Assembly (NCBI GenBank): GCA_022703505.1
Contig: JAKLDN010000004.1
Location: 62,001-126,000, forward strand
DNA: 64,000 nt
From: Spirochaetota bacterium
GTDB lineage: Bacteria > Spirochaetota > Spirochaetia > Treponematales > UBA12059
Direction: 5' to 3'
This document shows positions 25,164-35,133 of this stretch, piece after piece; within the stretch, counting starts at the first letter, position 1; the number at the start of each line of letters is the position of its first letter. The notes under the pieces were generated by a model. The model was not told where the DNA came from and did not search any database. It saw nothing but the letters and a program-made list of their open reading frames with translations. The translations under genes were made by a program, and so were the position numbers.

Positions 25164-27494
25164 ATGAAAGTCAACCAGGAAGTTCAGGCCATATTCAACG
25201 CGGCCTATAACGAGGCGAAGATCCGGAGCCACGAGTACCTGACCCCGGAGCACATCCTCTACGCGGCCCTCTCGTTCGAGCAGATCCGCACCATCCTCGA
25301 GTCCTGCGAAGCGGACGTGGAACACATCAAGCAGGGGATGGAGTCCTACTTCGAGCAGAAGATCCCGGTGGTCAAGAACCAGGAGCCCATCCAGACCGCC
25401 GGATTCCAGAGCGTGATCGAACGGGCGGTCCTCCAGTCCCAGTCCGCGGGCAAGGACGAGGTCCGGGTCGCGGACGTCCTGGTTTCCCTGTACGACGAGG
25501 AACGGAACTACTCCGCGTACTACCTCCGCAAGGCGGGGGTCAAGCGCCTCCAGCTATTGGACATCATCTCCCACGGCCTGGACGAGGAATCCCTGGGCGA
25601 GTACGCTCCGGAGCCGGAAGCCAAGGACGAGGAGCCCGGGGAGACCGAAGACTCCGCCGCCCCGGACGCGGAGGACGAGGACGAGGACGCCGAACCGGCC
25701 CCGTCCCGCCGCGGCACCGCGCGCCCGGGCGCCCTGGAGCGTTTCACCTCGGACCTGACCAAGCTTGCCCGTGAGGGCCGCCTGGAACCCGTGATCGGCC
25801 GGGAGGCGGAGATCGAGCGGACCGTCCAGGTCCTTTGCCGCCGCCTCAAGAACAACCCAATCCACGTGGGGGACGCGGGGGTCGGGAAGACCGCGGTCAC
25901 CGAGGGCCTCGCCCAGCGGATCGTGGAGGGGAAGGTCCCCCCGCGGCTCCGGGACTACACCATCCATTCCCTGGACATGGGATCCCTCCTGGCGGGCACG
26001 AAGTTCCGGGGGGATTTCGAGGAGAGGGTCAAGCGCGTGGTGGACGAGCTCCTCAAGAAGGATCGGGTCATCCTATTCATCGACGAGATCCACACCATCG
26101 TGGGGGCCGGCTCCGTGTCCGGGGGCTCCATGGACGCGTCCAACCTCTTGAAGCCCGCCCTTACCAGCGGCCGGCTCCGGTGCATCGGCAGCACCACCTA
26201 CGAGGAATACAACAAGTTCTTCGAGAAGGACCGGGCCCTCTCCCGGCGCTTCCAGAAGATCGACATCGTGGAACCCTCCCTGGCGGAAACCTCCGAGATC
26301 CTCAAGGGACTCCGGCCCAAGTACGAGGAGTACCACAAGGTCCGGTACTCGGACGAGGCCCTGGACCTGGCGGTCCGCCTCTCCGCCCAGTACGTCACGG
26401 AGCGGCGGCTGCCGGACAAGGCCATCGACGTCATGGACGAAGCCGGGGCCTGGGCCCGGATCGCATCCTTCAAGAGGTCCGGCGCCGACCAGCCGGAGGA
26501 GGACGTCCTGGACATCGGGGCCCGGGAGATCGAGACCGTGGTGGCCAAGATCGCCCGGATCCCGGAAAAGACCGTCTCGGGCTCCGAGAAGGAGAAGCTG
26601 GCGGGCCTGGAGGAGGACCTCAAGAAGGTGGTCTTCGGCCAGGACCCGGCGGTGGAGGCCGTGGCCAAGGCGGTCAAGCGCAGCCGGGCCGGGTTCCGGC
26701 ACCCCGACAAGCCGGTGGCCAACTTCCTCTTCGTGGGACCCACGGGGGTCGGCAAGACCGAGCTGGCCCGCCGACTGGCGGAGCGCCTGGGTGTGGCCCT
26801 GCACCGTTTCGACATGAGCGAGTACCAGGAGAAGCACACGGTCTCCCGCCTCATCGGATCCCCCCCCGGGTACGTGGGCTACGAGGAGGGGGGCCTCCTG
26901 ACCGACGCGATCCGCAAGACCCCCCACGCCGTGGTGCTGATGGACGAGATCGAGAAGGCCCACCCGGACGTCTACAACATCCTCCTTTCGATCATGGACT
27001 ATGCAACCCTCACGGACAACCAGGGCCGGAAGGCGGATTTCCGCAACGTCGTCCTCATCATGACCAGCAACGCGGGCGCCCGGGAGATCGGAAAGTCCAT
27101 GATCGGATTCGGGGAACGGGCCGTGACGGACTCAGCCCTGGACGACGCGGTACAGAAGACCTTCACCCCGGAGTTCCGCAACCGCCTGGACGCGGTGGTC
27201 CGCTTCGGCCACCTGCCCCTGGAGATCATCGAGCGGATCGTCGTGAAGGCGGTGGACGATTTCCGGGTCCAGCTCGCGGAGAAGAAGGTCGAGCTCGAGA
27301 TGACGGACGCCTGCGTCAAGCTCCTGGCCGAGAAGGGATATTCCAAGGAGTTCGGGGCCCGAAACGTGGGACGCCTGGTCGAGGACAAGGTGAAGACCTG
27401 GTTCGTGGACGAGGTTCTCTTCGGGCGCCTGGAAAAGGGCGGGAAGGTCCTGGCGGACGCGGTGGACGGGGAAGTCGTCCTGCGCACCCTCTAG
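25164..27494 (+). CDS. clpA: ATP-dependent Clp protease ATP-binding subunit ClpA
   Basis: AAA+ unfoldase of 776 residues, normal for ClpA. Residues 1-145 are the N domain that docks ClpS. An acidic Glu/Asp/Pro-rich linker runs from about 150 to 180. AAA module one follows (degenerate Walker [10 protein letters not shown], Walker B LFIDEIH). Module two has [13 protein letters not shown] and [13 protein letters not shown]. The IGF-type loop that plugs into ClpP is likely SMIGFGER, near residue 640. No clpP gene is in the window. Stands with clpS and aat as a substrate-selection set. Confidence 0.95.
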   Translation: MKVNQEVQAIFNAAYNEAKIRSHEYLTPEHILYAALSFEQIRTILESCEADVEHIKQGMESYFEQKIPVVKNQEPIQTAGFQSVIERAVLQSQSAGKDEVRVADVLVSLYDEERNYSAYYLRKAGVKRLQLLDIISHGLDEESLGEYAPEPEAKDEEPGETEDSAAPDAEDEDEDAEPAPSRRGTARPGALERFTSDLTKLAREGRLEPVIGREAEIERTVQVLCRRLKNNPIHVGDAGVGKTAVTEGLAQRIVEGKVPPRLRDYTIHSLDMGSLLAGTKFRGDFEERVKRVVDELLKKDRVILFIDEIHTIVGAGSVSGGSMDASNLLKPALTSGRLRCIGSTTYEEYNKFFEKDRALSRRFQKIDIVEPSLAETSEILKGLRPKYEEYHKVRYSDEALDLAVRLSAQYVTERRLPDKAIDVMDEAGAWARIASFKRSGADQPEEDVLDIGAREIETVVAKIARIPEKTVSGSEKEKLAGLEEDLKKVVFGQDPAVEAVAKAVKRSRAGFRHPDKPVANFLFVGPTGVGKTELARRLAERLGVALHRFDMSEYQEKHTVSRLIGSPPGYVGYEEGGLLTDAIRKTPHAVVLMDEIEKAHPDVYNILLSIMDYATLTDNQGRKADFRNVVLIMTSNAGAREIGKSMIGFGERAVTDSALDDAVQKTFTPEFRNRLDAVVRFGHLPLEIIERIVVKAVDDFRVQLAEKKVELEMTDACVKLLAEKGYSKEFGARNVGRLVEDKVKTWFVDEVLFGRLEKGGKVLADAVDGEVVLRTL

Positions 27495-27525
27495 GGCCCC
27501 GCGCGAAACCATCCGGAATACCGCC

Positions 27526-28536
27526 ATGATAGGATACGAACGGGACACCCTGCGGGAAGGTCCCCTGCTCCGGCCGATGGACGTCCCCGGCCTGGCCGCC
27601 CTGGCCTTCTTCATCGTCGCTTCGATCCTCGTACCCCATACCGGCACGACCCAGGCGGGCCCCTGGACGATGCCCCGGGGCTACGCCGTGGCGGCCGGCT
27701 ACGGGGCGGCAGCCGCCCTCATCCTGGCCCTGGCCGCCGCGGAGCGCAGGTACGGGGGACGGATCCTGTGCTTCCTCCGCACCCTCTATCCCCTGCTCCT
27801 GATCACCCCTTTGTTCCTGGACAGCATCCTGCTGTCCGCCCAGATCTTCGGGGGACGGTCCCACGACGCCTTCTTCCGCGCCCTGGACGAGGCGATCTTC
27901 GGGTTCGAGCCCTACCTGGAGTTCTACAAGTCCTTCGAGTCCTTTCCCAGGTTCAACGAGCTCATGTTCGGCTCCTACTTCACCTACTACGTGATGATCG
28001 CCACGGTGCTCTGGATCCCCTGGATCAAGGGCGACCGGGAGGAAACCGAGCGAGCGGTCTTCACATATTTCATGATACAGCTGATCGTAGCCGTCTGGTA
28101 CGTCTTTTTCCGGGTCCAGGGCCCGAAGTACTGGGTCCCCGAGCTCCGGGAACACTGGTACGGCAACTTCGTGGGTTTCTTCTTCGTGCCCTTCTTCCAG
28201 CGGGGCTTCGAGACCGTGACCCTCTCGGGGGCCGCCTTCCCCTCCTCCCACGTACTGTTCACCACCCTCTGCGTCCTCTTCGCCTGGCGCTGGGACAGGC
28301 GCCTTTTGGCGTTCTACCTGCCCATGCTGGCCCTGGTCCTCCTGGCCACGGTCTACATCTTCGCCCACTACGCCGTGGACGGTCTGGCGGCCCTAGTCCT
28401 GGCCCCCGCGCTCTACGCCTTCTCCTTCCGGCTCTACGACCCCGTGCGAAAGCTTCTGGGGTATCAAGTCCGGTCCGGCCGGGCGGTCCGGGGCGCCGCC
28501 GCGAGGGCCGCCGCGAACGCGGCCGAAGGGACATGA
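27526..28536 (+). CDS. PAP2-superfamily membrane phosphatase/transferase
   Basis: A 336-residue membrane protein with six or more helices. The active-site segments are AAFPSSHV and YIFAHYAVDG, as in PAP2 enzymes of the inositolphosphotransferase (Aur1-like) branch. The first motif is weak (VQGPKYWVPELREH). It would act on a lipid phosphate or phospho-alcohol at the outer membrane leaflet. It lies between clpA (31 bases) and aat (ATGA overlap), so it is co-transcribed with the N-degron genes for no obvious reason. The C-terminal tail is Arg/Ala-rich. Confidence 0.8.
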   Translation: MIGYERDTLREGPLLRPMDVPGLAALAFFIVASILVPHTGTTQAGPWTMPRGYAVAAGYGAAAALILALAAAERRYGGRILCFLRTLYPLLLITPLFLDSILLSAQIFGGRSHDAFFRALDEAIFGFEPYLEFYKSFESFPRFNELMFGSYFTYYVMIATVLWIPWIKGDREETERAVFTYFMIQLIVAVWYVFFRVQGPKYWVPELREHWYGNFVGFFFVPFFQRGFETVTLSGAAFPSSHVLFTTLCVLFAWRWDRRLLAFYLPMLALVLLATVYIFAHYAVDGLAALVLAPALYAFSFRLYDPVRKLLGYQVRSGRAVRGAAARAAANAAEGT

Positions 28537-29300
28537 GCGACGGCACCCCGGCCCCCTCGGAGGTTCCCTTCCTTTCCGAGGATGAGCGGATCGAGTTTCC
28601 GGACCCCCGGAGCGCGGACCGGCGGGGGATCCTCTGCGTCGGCGCCAACCTCTCCCCCGGGGTCCTTCTGTCCGCCTATTCGCGGGGGATCTTCCCCTGG
28701 TTCTCCGAAGGGGACCCCATCCTCTGGTGGAGCCCGAATCCCCGGTTCGTCCTCTTCCCCCCGGAGATCCGCGTCTCCGAGTCCATGCGCAAGGTGCTCC
28801 GCAAGGGCACGTACACCCTGACCCTGGATCGGGACTTCCGGGGGGTGATCGAGGCCTGCTCCTCGGCGCCCCGGCCCGGCCAGGACGGCACCTGGATCAC
28901 CCGGGACATGATCGAGGCCTACGTCCGTCTCCACCATCTGGGCTTCGCCCACTCCGTGGAGGCCTGGAAGGGGTCGGAACTGGCCGGAGGGCTGTACGGC
29001 GTGAGCCTGGGCCGCCTATTCTGCGGGGAGTCCATGTTCTCCAGGGCGCCGAACGCCTCCAAGGCGGCCCTGATCGCCCTGGCTTGGCGCCTGGCGGACG
29101 AGGGCTTCCCCGTGATCGACAGCCAGGTCCGTACAGAGCACGTCGCGTCCATGGGGGGAAGGAACATACCCCGGACCCGGTATCTCGATCTGGTCCGGGC
29201 CTGCCTGGAACTTCCGGGCCTGCGGGGGTCCTGGGACGGGCTCCTGGCCGGGTTCCCCGATTCCGCCGGATGGCGGAAGGGGGTTCTCCGCCGGAGCTGA
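28533..29300 (+). CDS. aat: Leucyl/phenylalanyl-tRNA-protein transferase Aat
   Basis: Adds Leu or Phe from charged tRNA to proteins starting with Lys or Arg, creating N-degrons that ClpS recognises. 255 residues are seen. Family motifs are AYSRGIFPWFSEGDPILWWSPNPR, given here only in outline, then the acyl-transfer core GGLYGVSLGRLFCGESMFS and VIDSQVRTEHVASMG. The start ATG at 28533 overlaps the PAP2 stop. Having the transferase in one transcript with adaptor and unfoldase is an unusually complete arrangement. Confidence 0.95.
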   Translation: MSDGTPAPSEVPFLSEDERIEFPDPRSADRRGILCVGANLSPGVLLSAYSRGIFPWFSEGDPILWWSPNPRFVLFPPEIRVSESMRKVLRKGTYTLTLDRDFRGVIEACSSAPRPGQDGTWITRDMIEAYVRLHHLGFAHSVEAWKGSELAGGLYGVSLGRLFCGESMFSRAPNASKAALIALAWRLADEGFPVIDSQVRTEHVASMGGRNIPRTRYLDLVRACLELPGLRGSWDGLLAGFPDSAGWRKGVLRRS

Positions 29301-29323
29301 AAGACAGACGGATCCCTTTCTGA

Positions 29324-29329
29324 TATACT
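29324..29329 (+). promoter_or_regulatory. -10 box upstream of the radical-SAM-like gene
   Basis: TGATATACTG contains TATACT 45 bases before the GTG start at 29375. It shows the same C in position five as the other boxes in this window. Confidence 0.4.
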
Positions 29330-29374
29330 GGAACGTACCGATTCCGGCCCCGCCGTAGCCCGAGGTTCCATCCC

Positions 29375-31183
29375 GTGAGAATCCTGTTCATCCGACTGCC
29401 CGCCCCCGATCCCTCCCGCCAGGCCCTGAGGGAGGCCGTACCCCTGGCCGCCGCCCGCGCCGCCGCCCTGGCGGAATCCCGGGGACTCCTGGACCGGGGG
29501 GACTGGTCTTTCCTGGACCGGAACGTGACGGATTACGGGGGCGACGCCGCCGTCGTCGCGGCGGCCGCGGCCTCGGGGGCCCGGGCCGTCCTGTTCGAAC
29601 TGGAGCCCCACAACCTGGACCGGAGCGCCTGGATCGCCAAGCGCCTCCGGACCCGTTCCCCGCGCGTCCTCCTGGCCGCCCACGGACCGGAAGCCCGCCG
29701 GGACATGCCCATATTCCGGGCCTCGACCTTCGACGCCGTCCTGGAGGGGGAGCCCGAGGAATCCTTCTGCTCCTTCCTGACGGACCTCGCCGCGGGCTCC
29801 GCCCGCCCCCATTACCTCTCGGAGCCATCCCGGGAGTTCGGAGCCTGGCCGGACCCCTACCTGGCGGGTACCCTGGCGGTGGAGCCGGACCGCCCCGTGT
29901 TCATCGAGACCGTCCGGGGCTGCCCGCCGCCCTGCCTGGACGCTCCGGGCTCGGGGGGGAGCCTCCGGTTCCGTCCGGAAGACCAGGCGGCCCGGATCGT
30001 GCGGCTGGCTTCCAAGAATGGAGCCCCGGAACTTCGGTTCCAGGACAAGGCCCTGTCCCTCAGGCCGGACCTGCCCAAGTTCTTCCGGGAAGCCGCGGGG
30101 GCCAACGACGCGGGGGTGCCCATCGAACTGGAACTCGATCCGGGCATCCTGACCGAGGAGCTCGGGGGACTCATGGCGGACGCGGCGGTGGAGACCGTCC
30201 GGACCGGCCCCTGGTCCACGAATCCCGCGGCCCTTGCGGCCCTGGGGACCGCCTGGAACCGGGAGGAGTTCGAGCGGGGCTGCGGGATCCTGACCTCCCT
30301 GGGAATCCGGGTCCGTCCCTCCCTGCTCCTGGGCCTGCCCTTCGACGACTACGACGCGGTCATCGACTCCTTCGACTTCCTGGGCATGGCCGGCCTGGGG
30401 CAGGACGCCCTGGTGTCCCCCCTGTCAGTCCTGCCGGGCACCCGCATCCGGGACCGGGCCGAGGACCTGGGAATCAAGGAATACCTGCGCCGGCCTCCGT
30501 ACTACGTGATGGAGACCGAGTGGATCGACGAGGACGGCATCGCAGACGCCGCCGCGGCCTTCGAGGAGAGCTTCGACGTGGCCCTGGCGCCCCCGGTGGC
30601 CCCGGCCTTCGAGGAGACGATCCGGGGTTTCCTGTCCTTCGCGGACCTGCGCAAGCCCGGCAGTCTGGACAGGCTCCTGGTCAATCCGGAAACCCTGGGC
30701 AATTCCCTGACCCTCCTTCTGTCCGGGGACGACGAGGAGGGAATCCAGCGCCTGGCCCGGGCCGCCCGGGACCTGCGCAAGGAGAATCCCTTCGGGCTCT
30801 ACCAGATCGTCCTCTACTCGGACAAGCGGATCCCCGGGGAGGCCGTCCAGCGGAAGATCGCGGACGCCTTCATTGAACCGGACCACTGGTACGAACTCTC
30901 CCGGATCTATTCCCTGGATCCCCAGAGATCCTTCCAGGCCCGGGTCTTCTTCGCTACCCGCAAGCCCTCCCTGGCCCTGGCCGCCCTGCGGGAAGCCCAG
31001 GACCTGGAGACCATCTTCGTCCTGGACGCCGAGCCCGCCCGGGGCTGGGAGCGGGTCTTCGACGCCCTGCCCTTCCTGGCCTTCGACCGGGACTCCGTAC
31101 CCTTCGGCCTCTTGTACGACGCCATGAACGCCTACCGGGCCTACCCGGACTTGCTGATCGAGGCGAGGGCGGAAGTGTGGTGA
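29375..31183 (+). CDS. B12-binding/radical-SAM-like protein with a broken cluster motif
   Basis: A 602-residue protein laid out like B12-dependent radical SAM enzymes. The N-terminal Rossmann-type part (MRILFIRLPAPDPSRQALRE) is followed by AHGPEARRDMPIFRASTFDAVLEGEPE. Next comes the position of the [4Fe-4S] motif, VFIETVRGCPPPCLDAP. Cys183 and Cys187 are present, but the residue expected as third Cys (190) is Ala, so normal cluster binding is unlikely. Barrel-like segments continue (RVRPSLLLGLPFDDYDAVI). The last 200 residues match nothing I recognise. It is probably a pseudoenzyme or uses the cluster site differently. Start GTG at 29375. Confidence 0.6.
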   Translation: MRILFIRLPAPDPSRQALREAVPLAAARAAALAESRGLLDRGDWSFLDRNVTDYGGDAAVVAAAAASGARAVLFELEPHNLDRSAWIAKRLRTRSPRVLLAAHGPEARRDMPIFRASTFDAVLEGEPEESFCSFLTDLAAGSARPHYLSEPSREFGAWPDPYLAGTLAVEPDRPVFIETVRGCPPPCLDAPGSGGSLRFRPEDQAARIVRLASKNGAPELRFQDKALSLRPDLPKFFREAAGANDAGVPIELELDPGILTEELGGLMADAAVETVRTGPWSTNPAALAALGTAWNREEFERGCGILTSLGIRVRPSLLLGLPFDDYDAVIDSFDFLGMAGLGQDALVSPLSVLPGTRIRDRAEDLGIKEYLRRPPYYVMETEWIDEDGIADAAAAFEESFDVALAPPVAPAFEETIRGFLSFADLRKPGSLDRLLVNPETLGNSLTLLLSGDDEEGIQRLARAARDLRKENPFGLYQIVLYSDKRIPGEAVQRKIADAFIEPDHWYELSRIYSLDPQRSFQARVFFATRKPSLALAALREAQDLETIFVLDAEPARGWERVFDALPFLAFDRDSVPFGLLYDAMNAYRAYPDLLIEARAEVW

Positions 31184-31187
31184 CCGT

Positions 31188-32168
31188 TCAGTAACTCGCC
31201 CGCAGGTCCACCTTCGAGCCGCAGCTTCCCGTGCGCAGCCACTCGGCCACGTTGTCCACGGTCTGGACTGCATTGTTCGCCACAGCCTCCCAGGTGGAGC
31301 CGGCAACGTGGGGGGAGAGGACCACGTTGGGCAGTTCGTGGATCGGGAAGCGGGAGGGAGCCCCGGCGGTCTCGCCCTTGGGAGGATAGGTATACCAGGT
31401 GTCGATGGCGGCTCCGGCGAGGATACCGTCCTTCAAGGCCCGGTAGAGCCCCTCCTCGTCCACGATCCCGCCCCGCCCCACGTTCACCAGGAACTTGCCC
31501 TTCATGGACTCCAGGATACGCCGGGACAGGAGCCCCTCGGTCTCGGAGGTCAAGGGCAGGGCTACGAACACGAGCTCTGCGTCCCGGACGGCCTCGTCCA
31601 GGTCGGCGGTGACCCGGTCGAAATGGGGGGGGACCCCGGCGCCGGGTCTCCGGCGGTACCCGATGACCCGGCAGTCGAAGGCCGAAAGGAGCTTGGCCAG
31701 GGCGGTCCCGATCGCCCCCGTGCCCAGGACCGCGCAGGTCTTTCCCTGCAGGGAATGCCAGAAGTCCTCGTGTCCTTTGCCGACCCAGAAGCCGTGCCAG
31801 ATGCCTTGACGGAGATCGTTGTGGAACTCGATGATCCGGCCGAAGGCGGCCAGGGTCATGGCCAGGGCCCGCTCGGCCACGCTGAAGGCGTTCCCGTGGC
31901 AGTTGAACACCTCCACCCCCCGGTCCAGGAGGAGGTCGGCGGGCAGGTGGTTGATCCCCACGAAGGGCACGAAGAGGGCCTTCAGGTTCCGCGCCCCCTC
32001 GTACTTCTCCCGGGGGACCGGATTGGCCACCACGGCGTCCAGGCTCTCGAACTCCGCCAGGGACCGGTCGGGATCCGCCACGAACTCGACGCCGGGAAAG
32101 GCTCGGGCCAGGCGTTCGATGTTGTCTCTCCAGTGCTGGTTCAAGGGCAGGCAGAATCCGATCTTCAC
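31188..32168 (-). CDS. D-isomer-specific 2-hydroxyacid dehydrogenase
   Basis: NAD(P)-dependent oxidoreductase of 326 residues of the phosphoglycerate/D-lactate dehydrogenase superfamily. The coenzyme fold carries VLGTGAIGTALAKLL. The catalytic Arg lies in NVGRGGIVDE and the catalytic His in LSPHVAGST. The acidic residue usually found in DVFEKEP is not there; the segment reads AIDTWYTYPP, which I have seen in an uncharacterised branch. The substrate is therefore open. It converges on the preceding gene with four bases between stops. Confidence 0.85.
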   Translation of the reverse strand: MKIGFCLPLNQHWRDNIERLARAFPGVEFVADPDRSLAEFESLDAVVANPVPREKYEGARNLKALFVPFVGINHLPADLLLDRGVEVFNCHGNAFSVAERALAMTLAAFGRIIEFHNDLRQGIWHGFWVGKGHEDFWHSLQGKTCAVLGTGAIGTALAKLLSAFDCRVIGYRRRPGAGVPPHFDRVTADLDEAVRDAELVFVALPLTSETEGLLSRRILESMKGKFLVNVGRGGIVDEEGLYRALKDGILAGAAIDTWYTYPPKGETAGAPSRFPIHELPNVVLSPHVAGSTWEAVANNAVQTVDNVAEWLRTGSCGSKVDLRASY

Positions 32169-32335
32169 GGGCTCCTCCGGAGTGATGGGCTTGTGATAGA
32201 AAGTACCAAACGGAAGGGAACCGCGGCAACCCGGTCGACGATTCGCCCTCGGTGCGGTACTATCCTACCCAGTAGAACATGCCCGGCTAGGCGGACGACG
32301 CGTTCGATCCCGGCCCGGGCCTCGGAGGGGCGGTG

Positions 32336-35131
32336 ATGAAAAAAGTATCCGTTCGGGCGGCTATCATTCTTTCGATCCTCGCGGCGCTATCCGCCTGCGT
32401 TTCCTCCCCCCCTCCCGCGGAAGAGCCCGTTCCCGCGGCACCCGCGGAACCGGACGTGGCGGCCCTGGCCCGGGCGGGAGACCTCGCCGCGGTCCGGGAC
32501 CTGGGCAAGGGCCGGGCCCTGGTCAACAAGCCCGGGGCGAACGGGGACTATCCCCTCCATGCGGCCGCCGTCCGGGCGGAACCGGAGATGGCGGCCCTCC
32601 TCCTGGAACAGGGCGCCGACCTCGAGAGCCGGGACGCGGCCGGGAAGACCCCCCTGCGGAGAGCCCTGGAGGCCGGCACCCTCAAGACCGCCGAGTTCCT
32701 GGCCTCCCGGGGGGCGGACCTCTTCGCGGCGGACTCCGCGGGCGCCACCCCCCTGGACGACGCCCTGGCCAAGGGACCGGATCCCCTGGCCGCCGTCGTC
32801 CAGGCGGCCAACGTCGACCGGAAGGGCGCGGACGGGCGGACCGCCCTGCACGCCGCCGCGGACCGGCTCCTGGTACCGGCGGTTACCTACCTGCTCACCC
32901 TCTCCCCGGACCTGTCCATCCGGGACAACGCCGGGCGCACGGCCCTGGACTGTGCCCTCCTGCACCCCTCCCGCAAGGAGAGCGCCCAGATCGCCCGACT
33001 CTTAGTCCTGCGGGGAGCCGTCCCCGGGTTCGGGGACTTCGAGTGGTTCATCCTGGCGGCCCGGTCCGGCGACTGGGCCCGGCCGCGGTTCTCGGAGGGG
33101 GATACGGTCCTCCACCGGGCGGTGCGGAACAACCTGAAAGGCTTCGCGGAATACTTCCTGGACGAGAAGGTCCCGGTGGACCTCAAGAACGCCGCGGGGG
33201 CCACCAGCCTGCACGAGGCGGTCCGGGCCGGCCGCTACGACATCGCGGAGCTCCTCCTGGCCCGGGGGGCCAACCCGAACGCCCGGGACGGTTTCGGGAA
33301 CACGGCCCTGCACATCGCCCTTCCCGAGTCGGGGCGGCGGGACGGGGTCGAGCTTCTCGTCCGGTACAAGGCGGACCCCTCCCTGAAGGACCGGAGCGGG
33401 AACACCCCCCTCCACGTAGCGGTCCAGCTGGGATACGGGGCGGACACGGCCCCCATCTTCCTGGACGCCGGAGCCTTCGTGGATTCCGCCAACGCGGAGG
33501 GGGACACCCCCCTGGCCCTGGCGGTCCGCAAGGCGCGGCCCGACTGGAGCCGTCTGCTCGTGGAGAAGGGAGCCGCCGTCTTCGCGCGCAACAGCACCGG
33601 ACTCACCCCCCTGGCCGCAGCGGTTTCCATCGGCCCCGAGGCTGTGGACCCCCTCCTCATCCCCTCCACGATCCGGGCCCGGGACGACTCGGGCAACGGA
33701 CTGCTGCACGCGGCGGTCCTCCTGAAAGCCATCCCCGAGACCCTGGTCCTGATGATGGAGCGGGGTGTCGATCCCTCCACCCGGAACAACGCCGGGGACA
33801 CCCCCCTCCACATCGCGGTTCGGACCGACCAGACGGAATCCGCCCGGGTCCTCCTGGCCGCCCGGACGGACATCTTCGCGGCCAACGTTCGGGGCGAGAC
33901 CCCCCTGGGCCTGGCCCTTGCGTCGCCGTCCAATCCCAAGCGGTGGTTCTTCACGGAGCCGGTCCTGGCGGCCCGGGACGGGGCGGGCAACACGCCCCTT
34001 CACTACGCAGCTTCGGAAGGACTGGCCCAGGCCGCGGACTTCCTGGTCTCCGTCGGAGCCTCCCCGGAGGCCCGGAACGCGGACGGACAGACCCCCCTCC
34101 ACTCGGCGGTCCGCAAGGACTCCCCGGACAGCATCCGCGCCCTCGTGACGGCGGGCGCGGACCTCTCGGCCCGGGACCTGACGGGAGCGACTCCCCTGCA
34201 CCAGGCGGTGTACTGGAACGCCCGCCGGAGCATGGAATCCCTGGTCCTGGCCGGGAGCGACGTCAACGCCCGGGATTTCGCCGGGGCTTCCCCGGTGTTC
34301 GAGGCGGTGCGCCGGCAGGACGCCTCCGCGGTGCGCTGGCTCCTGGACCGGGGCGCGGACCCCGCGGCCCGCAACGACGCCGGCCGGACTCCGCTCCACG
34401 ACGCCGCGGTGAACGGAGACCTGGGAACGGTACAGCTACTCCTGGCCGCCGGCGCGGCCCCGAACGCCCGCGGAGACGGCGGAGCAACGGCCCTGCACGA
34501 GGCGGTAGGCTCGGATCGGGTGAACGTCATCCCCGCCCTGATCGCCCGGGGGGCGGACATCCACGCCCGTAACTTCGCCGGGGAGACCCCCCTGACCCTG
34601 GCCTTGGGCCGGGGCACCGAGGTCCTCAAGGCCCTGCTGACCGGGGGCGCCGCCCTCTCCGTGGACTCCGACGGCCGTTCCGTGCTCCGGGTGATCCTGG
34701 AGGCCAAGCCTACCGCGGGCTTCGTGGAGATCGCCCTGGCCGCGGGGGCGCGGACGGGGGACCGGGATCGGTCCGGCGCGACCGCCCTGCATGCCGCGGT
34801 CTCCCAGGGATACACGGAGATCGTGCGCCTGCTAGTGGTGGGCGGGGCGGATGTCTTCGCCCGGGACCGGGACGGGAACTCCCCCCTGTCCCTGGCCATG
34901 GCCGCGGGACAAGAGGCCCTGGGAGCGGTGGTCACCGCCTCCAACGTGAACGCCCGGGACCTGCTCGGGAACCGTCCCCTGCACTACGCGGCCCAGACGG
35001 GAAACGCGGCGGCGGCGGAATTCCTGCTCAACCTGGGAGCGGACCGGGGAGCCCGGAACTCCGCCGGGGATACCGCTGCGGAGGCGGCGGAGAAGCGGGG
35101 CTTCATGGAGTTGGCGGGGAAATTGAGGTGA
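32336..35131 (+). CDS. Ankyrin-repeat lipoprotein (about 26 repeats)
   Basis: A 931-residue lipoprotein. The signal peptide ends in LSAC, placing the protein on a membrane facing the periplasm or outside. From residue about 45 to the end I count 26 ankyrin cores of the form G-x-TPLHxA, for example GNTPLHVAVQ, GDTPLHIAVR and GNRPLHYAAQ. Every few repeats a shorter unit with a V/I-x-ARD link appears, giving a higher-order period. No other domain is present. GGAGGGG lies six bases before ATG 32336; a GTG just upstream is less likely. Role: protein binding; partner unknown. Confidence 0.88.
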   Translation: MKKVSVRAAIILSILAALSACVSSPPPAEEPVPAAPAEPDVAALARAGDLAAVRDLGKGRALVNKPGANGDYPLHAAAVRAEPEMAALLLEQGADLESRDAAGKTPLRRALEAGTLKTAEFLASRGADLFAADSAGATPLDDALAKGPDPLAAVVQAANVDRKGADGRTALHAAADRLLVPAVTYLLTLSPDLSIRDNAGRTALDCALLHPSRKESAQIARLLVLRGAVPGFGDFEWFILAARSGDWARPRFSEGDTVLHRAVRNNLKGFAEYFLDEKVPVDLKNAAGATSLHEAVRAGRYDIAELLLARGANPNARDGFGNTALHIALPESGRRDGVELLVRYKADPSLKDRSGNTPLHVAVQLGYGADTAPIFLDAGAFVDSANAEGDTPLALAVRKARPDWSRLLVEKGAAVFARNSTGLTPLAAAVSIGPEAVDPLLIPSTIRARDDSGNGLLHAAVLLKAIPETLVLMMERGVDPSTRNNAGDTPLHIAVRTDQTESARVLLAARTDIFAANVRGETPLGLALASPSNPKRWFFTEPVLAARDGAGNTPLHYAASEGLAQAADFLVSVGASPEARNADGQTPLHSAVRKDSPDSIRALVTAGADLSARDLTGATPLHQAVYWNARRSMESLVLAGSDVNARDFAGASPVFEAVRRQDASAVRWLLDRGADPAARNDAGRTPLHDAAVNGDLGTVQLLLAAGAAPNARGDGGATALHEAVGSDRVNVIPALIARGADIHARNFAGETPLTLALGRGTEVLKALLTGGAALSVDSDGRSVLRVILEAKPTAGFVEIALAAGARTGDRDRSGATALHAAVSQGYTEIVRLLVVGGADVFARDRDGNSPLSLAMAAGQEALGAVVTASNVNARDLLGNRPLHYAAQTGNAAAAEFLLNLGADRGARNSAGDTAAEAAEKRGFMELAGKLR

Positions 35132-35133
35132 CA

